A DNA stretch of 64,000 nt from Lepiota brunneoincarnata (lineage: Eukaryota > Basidiomycota > Agaricomycetes > Agaricales > Agaricaceae): NCBI GenBank assembly GCA_023014365.1, contig JAEBUN010000027.1, positions 124,001-188,000 of the forward strand, given 5' to 3'. The notes under the pieces are model-generated. The model was not told where the DNA came from. It did no database searches and was given only the letters and a program-made list of their open reading frames with translations. The position numbers and the translations under genes are program-made. This document shows, in pieces, positions 21,239 through 30,953 of this stretch. Every line of letters begins with the position of its first letter. The stretch's first letter is position 1.

Positions 21239-21244
21239 GTAACA
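21239..21244 (+). repeat. Last bases of the E2 3' LTR
   Basis: GTAACA completes the LTR end interrupted at 19366 and is followed immediately by the E2 target duplication AATGG (21245-21249), which joins to E0 RNase H sequence. Confidence 0.85.
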
Positions 21245-22811
21245 AATGGAGGAAATAAAGCAGAAGGTTGCGATGTGCAAGGCAATCAGGCCAATCGACC
21301 ATACCTTACCCTTCAACATCATTTTGGCTGTGGACACCTCCCTAATCGCAGTTGGATACATCCTAGGTCAGATGGATAACACAGGGAAACAACAGCCAGC
21401 TTGTTTTGGATCTATTGCCTGGAACAAGAAGGTAGCTTGCTGCTCCCAAGCTAAGCTGGAGCTGTATGGACTTTTTCGGGCCTTGAACACATGTAAACTG
21501 TGGCTGGTGGGTGCAAAACAATTAGTGGTGGAGGTCAATGCAAAATACATCAAAGGAATGATCAACAAACCAGATGTACACCCAAACGTGGCTGTAAATT
21601 GATGGATCTCAGCTATCTTGATGTTCAACTTCAAACTAGTGCATGTTCCAGGGAAGAAACACCAAGGACCAGATGGATTGTCAAGACGAAGGAGAGGAGA
21701 GGAGAGCGAGGAGGAGGACTTTGGAGAAGAAGCTGAAGCATGGGTGGATGACGAGGTGTTGGGGTGTGGGACATGGGTAGTGGGAGGTTTTGAAGAGAGG
21801 GGAGGAGAGGTGACCATCTTGGAGACCAGAAGCAAGCCAAGAAACAGCCCAGAAAGCCCAGAGGAAAGGGAGAAGACAGACAAGCTAGCACCCCACGATG
21901 ACAAGGCAAGAAAAAGAGACCTAGAGTTGGAGGAAATTAGGAGGTTCCTAATGTCACTAGAGCTGCTGGAGGGACTCACTGAAAAGGCCAAGAAAAGGTT
22001 TCTCAAATGAGCGGGCAAGTTCTTCATGAACAATGAGAGGTTGTGCAGGAAGGAGTATGGTGGGAGACACCAGGTGGTGGTGATGGGAAAATCACAACGC
22101 CATCAATTGCTTACCCAAACACATGACAACTTAGGACACAAAGGGTTCTATGCCACTCGATGCACTCTTGCTGACCGGTTCTGGTGGCCCTCACTCAAAA
22201 ATGACATCCGCTGGTTCATTAAAACATGCCATCCATGCCAGATCTGATCCACAGAACAGGTAGTCTTGCCACCAACAATCCAGACCCCAGCCCCCCTCTT
22301 CCAGAAAGCCTACATCGACTCCATGCACATGCCACCATCTCATGGGCAAAAATACATTGTTCAAGCTCACTGCAGCCTTACTGGATGGCAAGAATGGAGA
22401 GCCCTCACTAGAGAGACTGGCAGGACACTGCGAGCCTTCATTTTCAAAGAAATCTTGTGCAGATGGGGAGGACTCAAGGAAATAGTCACAGACAATGGAA
22501 CAGCCTTCGTCGCAGCCTTGGATTGGCTAGCCAATAAGTATCACATCTGTCACATTCGGATCTTGGCTTACAACTCACAGTCCAATGGAGTTGTGGAAAC
22601 AACCCACAGAACCATCTGGGATGCCCTTGTCAAGGTCTGTGGTGGTGATATTCGCAGCTGGTATGAGCATGCTCCATATATTTTCTGGGCTGACAGGGTA
22701 ACTACTTGAAAAGCCATGAGACACACACCATACTATGCTGTCCATGGGGTTGAACCACTACTTCCATTTGACATCACCGAGGCCACCTTTTTACGCCCAT
22801 TCCCCACCTGA
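21245..22811 (+). pseudogene. E0 RNase H and integrase
   Basis: The RNase H domain (ILAVDTSLIAVG at about 21325) runs to the VPGKKHQGPDGLSRR motif at about 21650. An acidic spacer follows. The integrase zinc domain (HX3H to CX2C) is at about 22120-22250, then a DDE core with TDNGTAF near 22490 and NGVVETTHR near 22590. TGA stops at 21600, about 22245 and about 22708 interrupt it, each where arginine is expected. It ends with the conserved PLLPFDITEATF segment near 22750-22790. The frame joins the RT block that ends at 11186. Confidence 0.8.
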
Positions 22812-23601
22812 AAACTCACCATGACTTAGGTTGTTCTGTGTCTTTTCTGTCCCCCTATCTCTTAACGCTATAGGTGGTTCTGTATCGGGATGCTTTTAAG
22901 AGTTCCCCATTTTGCTCTGTTCCATCAGTTCCTGTTTTGTTATTCTTTGTCTTGTCTTTTCTACCCACTGCCAGTAGAGCTTCTTAACTCAGTAGCTCTT
23001 GGTGCTGGACTAGATCTAAAGAAATTGTTTTCCTCTTTCCCTTTGGTTATTTTGTGCTTTTGTTTCTCCTCAGAACAAGGGTACTCAGCCCAGGGCCCAC
23101 GACAAGGGACACAGGGTTTCCAACCCCCCCAGGGTAACTGATCATTTTCAATCCCCTAACCTTCATTCTTAATTAATGGAAAGATCATTGGCAGATGCTT
23201 TTGCAATAGTCAGTCTTGAGTCAATCCAAGAATTTCACCTCTAGTGACTCAATACCACATCCCCCAACTATTCCATTAATCATAAGAGGAGCATCAATGA
23301 CTAGGTTCAGGACATGCCAGTCTTCCCCCAGCTATCTATCAAGAAGTATACTAGACAGGGTCACATATGGTCCCAGCATTCAACCTCCCTAATTCCCAAA
23401 ATGATGGTACTCACTTACTTGACCAGCCAGTACACTTGGCCTGACTGCCTGTTAATGCTTCCCCTTTGTAGAGTAGGAAAGCTGACTTGCTTGGTCCTGT
23501 TATATCAAATTGGATGCAAGGTATGAAAGCTGGTGTCCACCAATTGACATCCCCTAGGAAAGGGTGTACTCTCAGTCCACCCTTAGTGACAACAGGGTGG
23601 A
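22812..23601. other. Gene-free stretch after E0
   Basis: There is no supported gene. It is T-rich to about 23050, perhaps the E0 3' untranslated region or LTR remnant. It includes the first copy of a 223-bp direct repeat (23347-23569). Confidence 0.5.
23347..23569 (+). repeat. 223-bp direct repeat, copy 1
   Basis: It runs from TACTAGACAGGGTCACA to AGGGTGTAC and matches 24326-24548 at roughly 90 percent by eye. The two copies flank the solo LTR at 23602-24287. Confidence 0.75.
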
Positions 23602-24287
23602 TGTTATGATCTGTGCTCCTTCTGTATCTGAGGATAACTGGAGACAGCCTTCAATCACTCTACAAGGTGTCCAAGATGGTTGGCCTTGCAGAGCTTAGTG
23701 GATCATGCTCAATGAGATAACAAGGGAACACGCCAAGTTAAGGCAGAGAGGGTTAACAACTGCTGTTAACAAGATTAAAGCTTAAGGCTTTAATCTCTAC
23801 TTTGTACAGGCCTTATATACCTATGAGATACTATATACTTGTCCTGCACAGTCTTGACCATGATGCGCATCCTAGCTGATGGCATCCTACTGTTATTTAT
23901 ATCTTACAATGAGTCAGTGTCCTCATTCTCCATTCCACTGCTGTGCAATGTTCCATTGCTTTCCTCTGACTCATAATCCTCTTCTCCCAATTCTATCTCC
24001 ATAGGTTCTTTTCCATTCTCAGCTCTCCATTCTCTCGGTGCTTCCATCCGTATTGGAGGTTGGATCAGTTGATCCATGGTTATCTTCCTCATCCTTGGGG
24101 TACTCCAGAATATCCTCCAGAGTTATCTCCATTCCCACTTCTCTTGCCAAGTCCTGCATGGCATTGTAATATTCCCCTTCTTCATCTTCATATTCCTTGT
24201 GCTTGCAACTGGTCCGTGGTTTCCTGTACCCATCGTGTAAAGTCAAATAGTTGTTCTTGTTCCTCTTGGTCTGGACTGTTCATAACA
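23602..24287 (-). repeat. Solo LTR of the E1 family (686 bp)
   Basis: The reverse complement matches the E1 LTR end to end (TGTTATGAAC...ATAACA), including TATA and the AAGCTTTAATCT self-priming segment. The U3 open frame is largely kept, but two 1-base insertions have since broken it. Flanking pentamers GTGGA and GTGTC do not match, so no clear target duplication remains. It is much more diverged than the E1 LTRs. Confidence 0.9.
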
Positions 24288-24325
24288 GTGTCTAATAAAT
24301 AGGCGGTGGCTCAACCATTGGGAGG

Positions 24326-24548
24326 CATACTAGACAGGGTCACAAACAGTCCCAGCTTTCAATCTCCCTAATTCCCAAAATGAAGGTACTCACCTACTTG
24401 ACCAGTCAGTGCACTTGGCCTGACCACCCATTCATGCTTCCCCTTCATATAGTAGGAAAGCTGACTTGCTTGGTCCTATTATATCAAATTGGATGCAAGG
24501 CGTGAAAGTTGGTGTCCACCAATTGACATCCCCTAGGGAAGGGTGTAC
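24326..24548 (+). repeat. 223-bp direct repeat, copy 2
   Basis: Second copy of 23347-23569, beginning CATACTAGACAGGGTCACA and ending GGGTGTAC. It could be a remnant of the LTRs of another element or a segmental duplication. Confidence 0.75.
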
Positions 24549-24599
24549 AACAACTGGGCGGCACTCTGGTAAGTGGCAGTGGTTCAACCAGAGACATAG

Positions 24600-24968
24600 A
24601 CTTAATTGAATGAATAGTAGTTGAATAGTCACGAAAGGTCAGCAGCAGCTCAACCAGGCAAACAGTGGCTACAACAGTAGAGAATTCAAGTATACATATG
24701 CTACTATTCAGATGACTTGAATTTCTTGACCATTCCAGCTGCCACTGACCTTTCATGACTATTCAGCTGCCATTCAGTCAGTCAAGCAGCTGGATGGCTT
24801 GACACATGCACATATAGATATATTCTGCTAGTCAGATGACATGAATTTCCTGAGTGTTCTAGCCACTGTTCACATGGTTGAGCCACCACAGACCTTTCTT
24901 GACTATTCAGCTGTTGTTCAGTCAGTCAAGTAGCTAGACAACTTCAGACATGCACGTATAGATATCCA
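24600..24968 (+). repeat. ~145-bp tandem repeat array, left part
   Basis: Diverged units share GACTATTCAGCTG, TTCAGTCAGTCAAG, GCACATATAGATAT and a TTGAATTCCTTGAGTGTTC-like stretch. The array continues at 28243-28460, with the Tc1/mariner element in between. Confidence 0.7.
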
Positions 24969-24970
24969 GT

Positions 24971-25192
24971 AGGGTCAAAAAACTGTCCCAATGTTTTCAC
25001 CATTTGGAAAGATCAGCTAATAGTGGACCAAGGTGATTATCTACACACTTGGGAAAATAGACAATGATAATATAGCATATTGGGATCCTGAATCCATTTC
25101 AACCACGTGATTTGTCCAAGAAGTAATGGATCAATTAATTATGTAAAATATTAACTCATTGGGACAGTTTTTTGACCCTCTGTCATTTTCCT
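24971..25192. repeat. Left inverted repeat of the Tc1/mariner element
   Basis: It begins GGGTCAAAAAACTGTCCC and contains the inverted copy GGGACAGTTTTTTGACCC at about 25161-25178, then CTCTGTCATTTTCCT, which is also present in the right arm. Confidence 0.8.
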
Positions 25193-25194
25193 AA

Positions 25195-26030
25195 TTAATA
25201 CATTGTATAGTCTCCTTTTGCCTTGATAACTGCCTTGAGCCTTCCAGTTATGCTTTCTATAAGTTTTTGACATCTTTCTGCAGCAATCCCATTCCACTTT
25301 ACCACCAACCTGTCCCATAATTCATGTATTCCCTCAGATGGTTTCTCATATCCCTTCAACCAGTCCTTTGGGTATATCCAGGGGTGTCCAATGGAATTGG
25401 GGTCAGGGGATTGTGCAGGCTATAGTAGAATTCACATATTGTTATCTTCAAACCACTCTATTGCCGTTTTAGACTTGTATTTTGGGTCATTGTCCTACTG
25501 GAATACCTACTCTTCCTCCTCTATCTCCAAAGTTTCAAAGCTGTTCACCATCCTATGCTCCAAAATCTCAGAGTACTGCTCTATTCTATGATCCCCTCAA
25601 CCTCCACTAGCATTCCTACTCCTTTCCATCTCATAGCCAGCCATACCATAATATTACTACCACCTTCATGCTTAACAATAGGAATAATAGTCTTGTCTGA
25701 GAGTCCTTCCCCCCTTATACATTTTTTTATATGACCCATGTAGAGGTGGCTGCCCGGCTGCTTGTGTGGCCAAGCGAACCACCTCTCCATAACACTTTTT
25801 GGACGTAACAAATTTCAGACGAAGCACTAGTGCAACGACTTCCTAAAAAGGAAACATGTAGCCATCGGATCAAATTATTTCGGATTGGACATATCCCCCC
25901 TCCTCCTGACTTGTCTCTCCATTCCCTGCCCCTCAGTAATGAATGAGGAACACTGCCCATAGCATATGATGGAAATCTAGGACATTCTAAATGAATGGTA
26001 GTTAGTATTTTCCAATTCATTTGTGCATTC
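25195..26030 (-). pseudogene. Tc1/mariner transposase, degenerate
   Basis: Read on the minus strand, the fragments give the Tc1 landmarks in order: a KFV-like strand near 25805, VKHEGGSNIMVW near 25660, DNDPKYKSK near 25490, then PAQSPDPNSIGHPW near 25400, and a C-terminus ending KGDYTMY at about 25200. The motif PDxNxIExxW has Gly in place of the catalytic Glu. Several stops and frameshifts occur. The enzyme would have cut and rejoined DNA at the inverted repeats, but this copy is dead. Confidence 0.8.
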
Positions 26031-26757
26031 CTTCCTCCTCATCCTTATTCCTTCTCCACTCACTTTTTTTATTAGTCTTTGTAAAATTTCCGGAGCATAC
26101 ACAAGCTCCACAGTCCCTAGGGTATATATACTGCATGTATTCTGTAGGGACCTCAGTTAACACGATCTTAACTCACATTTGAAGTCCTTTTCTCTCTCTC
26201 TCTCTCTTCCTCTCTATCTCACTTTGTTTCACTTTGTTTTGCCTTGCCTTGACAGTCCCAGCTATCCAAACTTATTCAGAACACATCCTCCTGTCATCTC
26301 ACATTGTCTCAAGTTCACACGTTGAGTGGTTTTAATTAAATCGTTCATTTTCTACCCGATTTCTCTATTCTACCTACAGATTCTGGGTTGAAGCCTCAGT
26401 GACAGATGGATGCTGTTGTGCTCACATCACCAAACCCCCAACACCCCTGTTTTTGTCCTTTCAAGTGGAGCCCACTGTGAGGGGCTTCAAAACCCAGGTT
26501 TAACCAATTTTTCCGGACAGGAATCTCTTCGAGGAGGTTTCTTTATCCATACATAACCCCCTTTCCCAAATCAACTTCTCCTTCGACACCACTACCTATT
26601 TCACTGTGCCAAACTCACTGACATCTCCAGACACTCTCAGACAGTTATCCCAAAGCACTAGCTCACATAGTACCCAAAACATAGGCCCCTACTGGACAAG
26701 AATTTAATTTGTTGTCCAGTATTCCCTCTCACCCATTTCCTCAACTAGGATCTCAAG
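26031..26757. other. Stretch without a gene; possible retroelement leader
   Basis: It contains TATATATA near 26120, a CT-rich run near 26190-26215, and TGGAGCCCACTGTGAGG near 26465, which precedes the gag fragment. It may be the LTR and leader of an E0-family element, but borders were not found. Confidence 0.4.
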
Positions 26758-27455
26758 ATGATGGTAACATTGGCTTGGAAACTCCTAACTGACCTTGCTT
26801 CAGTCCTTGCTAGCTGGCAGACCCCCAGAGGTCTGAATGCTTCCCATCTTCCCAATTCATCACCTCACCAGCCAAAGCGTTATATGCCTGCCCCTCATGA
26901 GCGAGGAGCTCCCCAATTTGATGGACATCCCTTGTCACTGAAGCAATTTTTCGACGAGATTGATATTCTGGCTAAGGAATGTTTGCTTTCTCAGAAGGAG
27001 AGGATACAAAATACACTTCACTACCTGGACCAGAAGGAGTATGAAATCTGGTGGAGTCGTCCTACAGCCCAAGGAACTAATTGGGAGGCTTTCAAATGAG
27101 ATATTCTGGCTTTATATCCTGGTGCTGAAGAAAAGCTCAAGTACACTCTAATTGATCTCGAAATCTTGGTGGATTGAAACACTAGGGAACTGATGCAATC
27201 TTGCTACCAGTTTGGAGAATATTATCGCAAATTTGTGATGATTTCAGACTGGCTTTTTGCTCAAGGAGAAATATCTTGGAGGGAACGAAATACTCTATTC
27301 TTCAGTGGTTTTGATCTCGCTTTTTGTGAAAAACTTGGCTCAAGACTTCATTTGAAGAACCCAGACCATCCCCTGCATCAACCATGGAATATGGAAGACA
27401 TTGTCAAAGCTGCACAATTTTTCTTAACCTCAAACCCAAGCTTGTTGATTTTTGT
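26758..27455 (+). pseudogene. Gag N-terminal fragment of the E0 family
   Basis: Three consecutive pieces (26758-27099, then to about 27175, then 27193-27483) share one frame interrupted by TGA. They encode a gag N-domain with RGAPQFDG, a FEDV-like helix, ALYPGAEEKLKYTL and FGEYYRKF motifs seen in large Agaricomycete gypsy gags. Coding similarity ends about 27455. It is a fragment with no zinc knuckle or pol. It lies inside the arms of the Tc1/mariner element. Confidence 0.6.
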
Positions 27456-28025
27456 TTCATCTGTGTATAATATCATTTTCTAACTTCTATTGTCCAATCC
27501 TTGTGCTTGTAGGCAATTTGAGGTGAGCAATTCCATGTTGCTTCTTAGGGAGAGACCATTAATCATAACAACAAACCAGAAATTGTTCTTCTTGAGCATA
27601 TTTCAGATTGTTGAAGTGTGACAGGAAAGATAGGCTTGATGAATTGGGTAGCTTGAACAGCATTGTCCAGCTTCCCAGAAGTGATTTAGTCAATTATTGA
27701 TTATTTATTCTGAGAAGATAGCATGGAGGATTGTCCTCCTTTATTGTTTTCCTCATCTTGATCAACTTCTTTCATGATCTGCTCAATAGTACTCTTGTTT
27801 AGACCAGTTTGGACTGAGTTTGCTGCAGGGAATAGCTGTTCTGAAGAAGAAAAATGACTTGAGAGCACTGGGTAAAAGATATAGTTTTTATGAGGTAATA
27901 GTAAGACAAAAAGATGGTTGAAGTGATTTCAATATGATCATGTGATATAGAAGAGGTCACATGACAATTTTTGTTATCCTCACACTTGATTTGGTATTGA
28001 TTTGGCCTGTCCAACACCAGATTTC
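27456..28025. other. Gene-free stretch
   Basis: AT-rich; nothing recognised on either strand. Confidence 0.4.
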
Positions 28026-28244
28026 AGGAAAATGACAGAGGGTCAAAAAACTATCCCAATGAGTTAATATTTTAAATAATTAATTGATACATTACTTCTC
28101 GGACGAATCACGTGGTTTAAACGGATTCAGGATCCTAATATGCTATATTATCATCGACTATTTTCCCAAGTATTTATGTAATCACTGTGGTCCACTATTA
28201 GCTGATCTTTCCAAATGGTGAAAACATTGGGACAGTTTTTTGAC
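28026..28244. repeat. Right inverted repeat of the Tc1/mariner element
   Basis: Reverse-complement match to 24971-25192 along its whole length, with scattered substitutions; the outermost two bases of the left arm are missing here. Confidence 0.8.
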
Positions 28245-28460
28245 TATTCAGCTGTTGTTCAGTCAGTCAAGTAGCTAGATGACTTCAGACATGCACATAT
28301 AGATATATTCTACTAGTCTAATAACTTGAATTCCTTGAGTGTTCCAGCTGCCATTCACCTGGTTGAGCCGCTGCTGATCTTTTGTGACTATTCAGCTGCT
28401 GTTCAGTCAGTCAAGCGGCTGGATGACTTCACACATTCATGTATAGATAAGATATATTCT
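28243..28460 (+). repeat. ~145-bp tandem repeat array, right part
   Basis: Continues the array of 24600-24968, with units beginning TATTCAGCTG at 28245 and 28389. Confidence 0.7.
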
Positions 28461-29142
28461 GAAGAGAATACTCGCAAGTCAATTGCTTGACTCTCTTGAT
28501 ATACCTTTATGACTTTCATATTCACTTATTTCTTTAGCTACTGATTGCTTACTTTACACAGTTGACTTCTGAAAGAATGGGCCAACCAAGACCATAGGTG
28601 ATATTACAATTCAGTACCAAATAAAACTTCATGGAGCCTCTAGTCACTCAAGCAGTACTCTTCAAGAGCCATCTGATACCTGAAATACTCCTCAGATAGC
28701 TCAATCCTTTCAGAGTCATTGTCCAGGACAGCATCTGCAGACCTTTGTATTAGATTTTTGGTAATATGTGACCTGAGATTTTGACTCACTAGCCTCTCAA
28801 GTTAGCTTACCCCCAAGTTCATAATTGTTCACCCTGTAACTTAGAACACCCTCCATTGCTCCTGCAATACCAAGTTCTGATTCAGTAATGGGGGTGGAAG
28901 CTTCTGCAGGAGCCAAAAGTGAGGACTTTGGCCAGTACCAAGGGACCCAATTGAGAACAGCCTTAGCCATTTGATCTTCTGACCTGAAGTCCATTGCAGA
29001 TTCACACTTCCTTTTTGCTTGTACACATGAAATGCACCTTGTCATGCCATGCCCTGTAAACTTGGAAGCCACACAATCCATCCAGAGTGCATATACCCAC
29101 TGTCAGTTGGGTGGCACAGCTGCTTCAGTTTAAGACACTGAA

Positions 29143-29463
29143 TGTTAGGGGAAGTAAGAGCACCAGAACCAAGTTGATATTCAGGTGGCAAATACAATCG
29201 ACACCCACACTACTTATATACATAGAGGTCTGTGCACAGACTGGGTAGCCAAACACTATATAGCTACTAGAATATAACATACGCAAACAATATACAAACA
29301 ACATTAGTCATATGTAGATCAGACTCAGGGATAGGGGTGGCCGAAGGCTGAGGCTGGGCTTAGGCATTGGGCATCAGCTAGAGAGGCTGAGCCCAGACAC
29401 CCAACCACAGACCTCTAGACATACCTTGTGTAAAGGGGTGCACATAATGCTAGTCCCCTTACA
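29143..29463 (-). repeat. KH element LTR (sense-strand 3' LTR)
   Basis: 321 bp. It contains a TATA box (TATATAAG in sense) and about 45 bp that the other LTR lacks. Confidence 0.85.
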
Positions 29464-29600
29464 TCAGCTCCCTCTTTAGAGTTGACAATCTGATGACTTG
29501 GTTCCTTTGTCCTAGGCAGCACGAGCCCAGTGGCCATCCACAAGCTGAATGATGAGCCCATCCACCAGAAGGGAATGGGCATAGTTGACCTCCATCAGGG

Positions 29601-30596
29601 TCAAGGCCAGGGTAGGGGTAGTGCTTCCCATCCAGACTGATGGGACTCTGGGAGTAGATGCACTGTAGAGATGGGCATAGGGGAGCTGTGCGATGGTTGC
29701 CAAGAAACCACAGGCGAGTGCATAGGGGTGGGGGTAGATGCGGTTATGTGCATAGTAATCGATGGAGCGCTGGCCAGGGTAGAAATCATAGGGGGAGTGG
29801 GAGTGACAGAAGAGGCCTGTGAGGAAAGCCATGCACCTGGATGCACCCAGTCAGGGACTGGGGTAGCAGAGCTGGAGGCAATGGGATCCACACAAGCTGG
29901 AGCAGGAGCCTGAGCCACTGCAAGAGCAGATGGTCCAGGGGCCGCTGGGGCAGGGCCAGACACCACTGTTGTCTTCTCCTTCTTTGTCTTTGGAAGGTGG
30001 ACACACTTGCATGCAATCTGCTTACCTAACACCACAAGGGCATCACTGAGTTGCTGCTCGGTCCCCCTGATAGAGACATGGTGCTTGTCAGCACTATCTG
30101 TGGCCACTAAATAGACCCAGAGGTGAGTGCCACTAATGTCAGCAACTTGTTTAAGGCTGCAGCCACTGCGACCAACCATATACCCACCCATGTTGTCGGC
30201 AATGACAAGGGTGGCCTGATAGCGATCAGCCTGGTTGTCCCACAGGTCGTAAGCCAAAAGCGGGAGGGCGGTAGAGGTGCCTTTCACTGCGGGGCAAGTG
30301 GGGCCCAGGCAATTAGGAGTGCATATGGGGGTGCCTGTGGAGTGGGGCTTTCTCTTTTGGGTAGTGGCTGATTGAATAACAGCTGGGGTGGGACTGGCAG
30401 CAGCCATTGAGGTACAATCCTTGAGGATGCGCAGGTGGGATGAGAGTGAACTGATCGAGTGGTTAAGCTTGCTGATCTGGGCCAATAAGGCCTGAGTATC
30501 CTCACCTGAATGCAAGGGTCCTGCTGAGGCAGGGGCCATTGTTGATGGGGCAGGCACAATCACTTTCTGCTTGCCTGAGGACATTCGGCAGGGCAT
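29601..30596 (-). CDS. KH-domain protein of the LTR element
   Basis: This intact ORF has 331 residues. A Ser/Ala-rich start is followed by a leucine-heptad helix at about residues 33-61, a Cys/Pro linker, then a KH-type RNA-binding domain at about residues 127-195. The GXXG loop is VGRSG (GRSG at 142-145), followed by the LKQVADISG helix and the HHVSIRGTEQQLSDAL strand-helix. The C-terminal third is Ala/Pro-rich low complexity. Two Met codons compete for the start (30596 and 30584). KH domains bind single-stranded RNA or DNA, so a gag-like role in packaging element RNA is plausible, but this is inference. Confidence 0.8.
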   Translation of the reverse strand: MPCRMSSGKQKVIVPAPSTMAPASAGPLHSGEDTQALLAQISKLNHSISSLSSHLRILKDCTSMAAASPTPAVIQSATTQKRKPHSTGTPICTPNCLGPTCPAVKGTSTALPLLAYDLWDNQADRYQATLVIADNMGGYMVGRSGCSLKQVADISGTHLWVYLVATDSADKHHVSIRGTEQQLSDALVVLGKQIACKCVHLPKTKKEKTTVVSGPAPAAPGPSALAVAQAPAPACVDPIASSSATPVPDWVHPGAWLSSQASSVTPTPPMISTLASAPSITMHITASTPTPMHSPVVSWQPSHSSPMPISTVHLLPESHQSGWEALPLPWP

Positions 30597-30677
30597 ACTA
30601 GCATTAGGGCTGAGAAGACAGGGTAGGTGGGGTGCAGAGAGCTAGATTGGCAAGTCTGTGTAGAGACCCAAATATTC

Positions 30678-30953
30678 TGTTAGGAGAAGTAAGAGTGCTG
30701 GAACCAAGTTGATATTAGGGTGGCAAATACAATCGACACCCACACTATGTAGCTACTAGAATATAACATATGCAAACAATATACAAACAACATTAGTCAT
30801 ACATGGATCAGACTCAGGGATGGGGGTGGCCGAAGGCTGAGGCTGGGCTTAGGCATTGGGCATCGGCTAGAGAGGCTGAGCCCAGACACCCAACCACAGA
30901 CCCCTAGACATATCCTTGCATAAGGGGGTGCACATAATGCTAGTCCCCTTACA
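30678..30953 (-). repeat. KH element LTR (sense-strand 5' LTR)
   Basis: 276 bp. It is shorter than its partner because the TATA-containing segment is deleted, so this copy may lack its promoter. No PBS could be assigned in the bases inside it. Confidence 0.85.

Larger units (their letters stand above)
11187..21244 (+). mobile_element. E2: Ty3/gypsy chromovirus nested in E0
   Basis: The element is bounded by LTRs of about 382 bp (TGTTATCAG to GGGTAACA) and by a perfect AATGG target duplication at 11182-11186 and 21245-21249. Its 3' LTR is interrupted between about 19366 and 21239 by a 1.87-kb insertion. The two LTRs differ at about ten positions plus a 3-bp indel by eye, so it is older than E1. 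Gag is intact, but pol has three TGA stops and several frameshifts. It shares the gag-frameshift, self-PBS, chromodomain and double extra-ORF layout with E1, at clearly diverged sequence. Confidence 0.93.
1..22811 (+). mobile_element. E0: old Ty3/gypsy element, host of nested E1 and E2
   Basis: A single decayed Ty3/gypsy element is spread over three blocks, 1-1302, 9551-11186 and 21245-22811. Read together they give gag zinc knuckle, protease, RT, RNase H and integrase in the standard order. The junctions are supported by target-site duplications: TGAAT flanks E1 at 1298-1302 and 9546-9550, and AATGG flanks E2 at 11182-11186 and 21245-21249. The 5' end lies outside the window. The 3' LTR was not identified; coding similarity fades near 22811. 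Fragments of the same or a close family occur at 26.7-27.5 kb (gag) and 58.5-59.1 kb (integrase tail). Its many in-frame TGA codons show that it is inactive. Confidence 0.85.
24971..28244 (-). mobile_element. Tc1/mariner-type element with ~220-bp inverted repeats
   Basis: Inverted repeats at 24971-25192 and 28026-28244 start GGGTCAAAAAACTGTCCCA. Each repeat carries the same ~20-bp motif again in inverted orientation at its inner end, so each arm could fold as a MITE-like unit. A degenerate minus-strand transposase lies next to the left arm. The right 2 kb contains an unrelated gag fragment (26.7-27.5 kb), so the interior was enlarged by a later insertion or rearrangement. The left flank is TA, typical for the superfamily. 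Confidence 0.8.
29143..30953 (-). mobile_element. Non-autonomous LTR element carrying one KH-domain ORF
   Basis: The element is 1811 bp, with LTR copies at 29143-29463 and 30678-30953 and a perfect 5-bp target duplication CTGAA at 29138-29142 and 30954-30958. LTR termini are TGTAAGGGG (sense 5') and CCTAACA. A polypurine AAAGAGGGAG precedes the sense-strand 3' LTR (about 29470-29479). Between the LTRs there is only one ORF (29601-30596) and no protease, RT or integrase. It is therefore a short element that must be moved by enzymes from elsewhere. A third, solo LTR of this family is at 45269-45574. Confidence 0.85.

Noticed and set aside
21368..22033. 221-codon minus-strand ORF
   Set aside because: It lies opposite E0 RNase H and its acidic linker; Ser/Leu-rich composition is the antisense of Glu/Lys/Arg codons.
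23597..24292. Target duplication of the E1-family solo LTR
   Set aside because: Flanks GTGGA and GTGTC share only three bases; not called.
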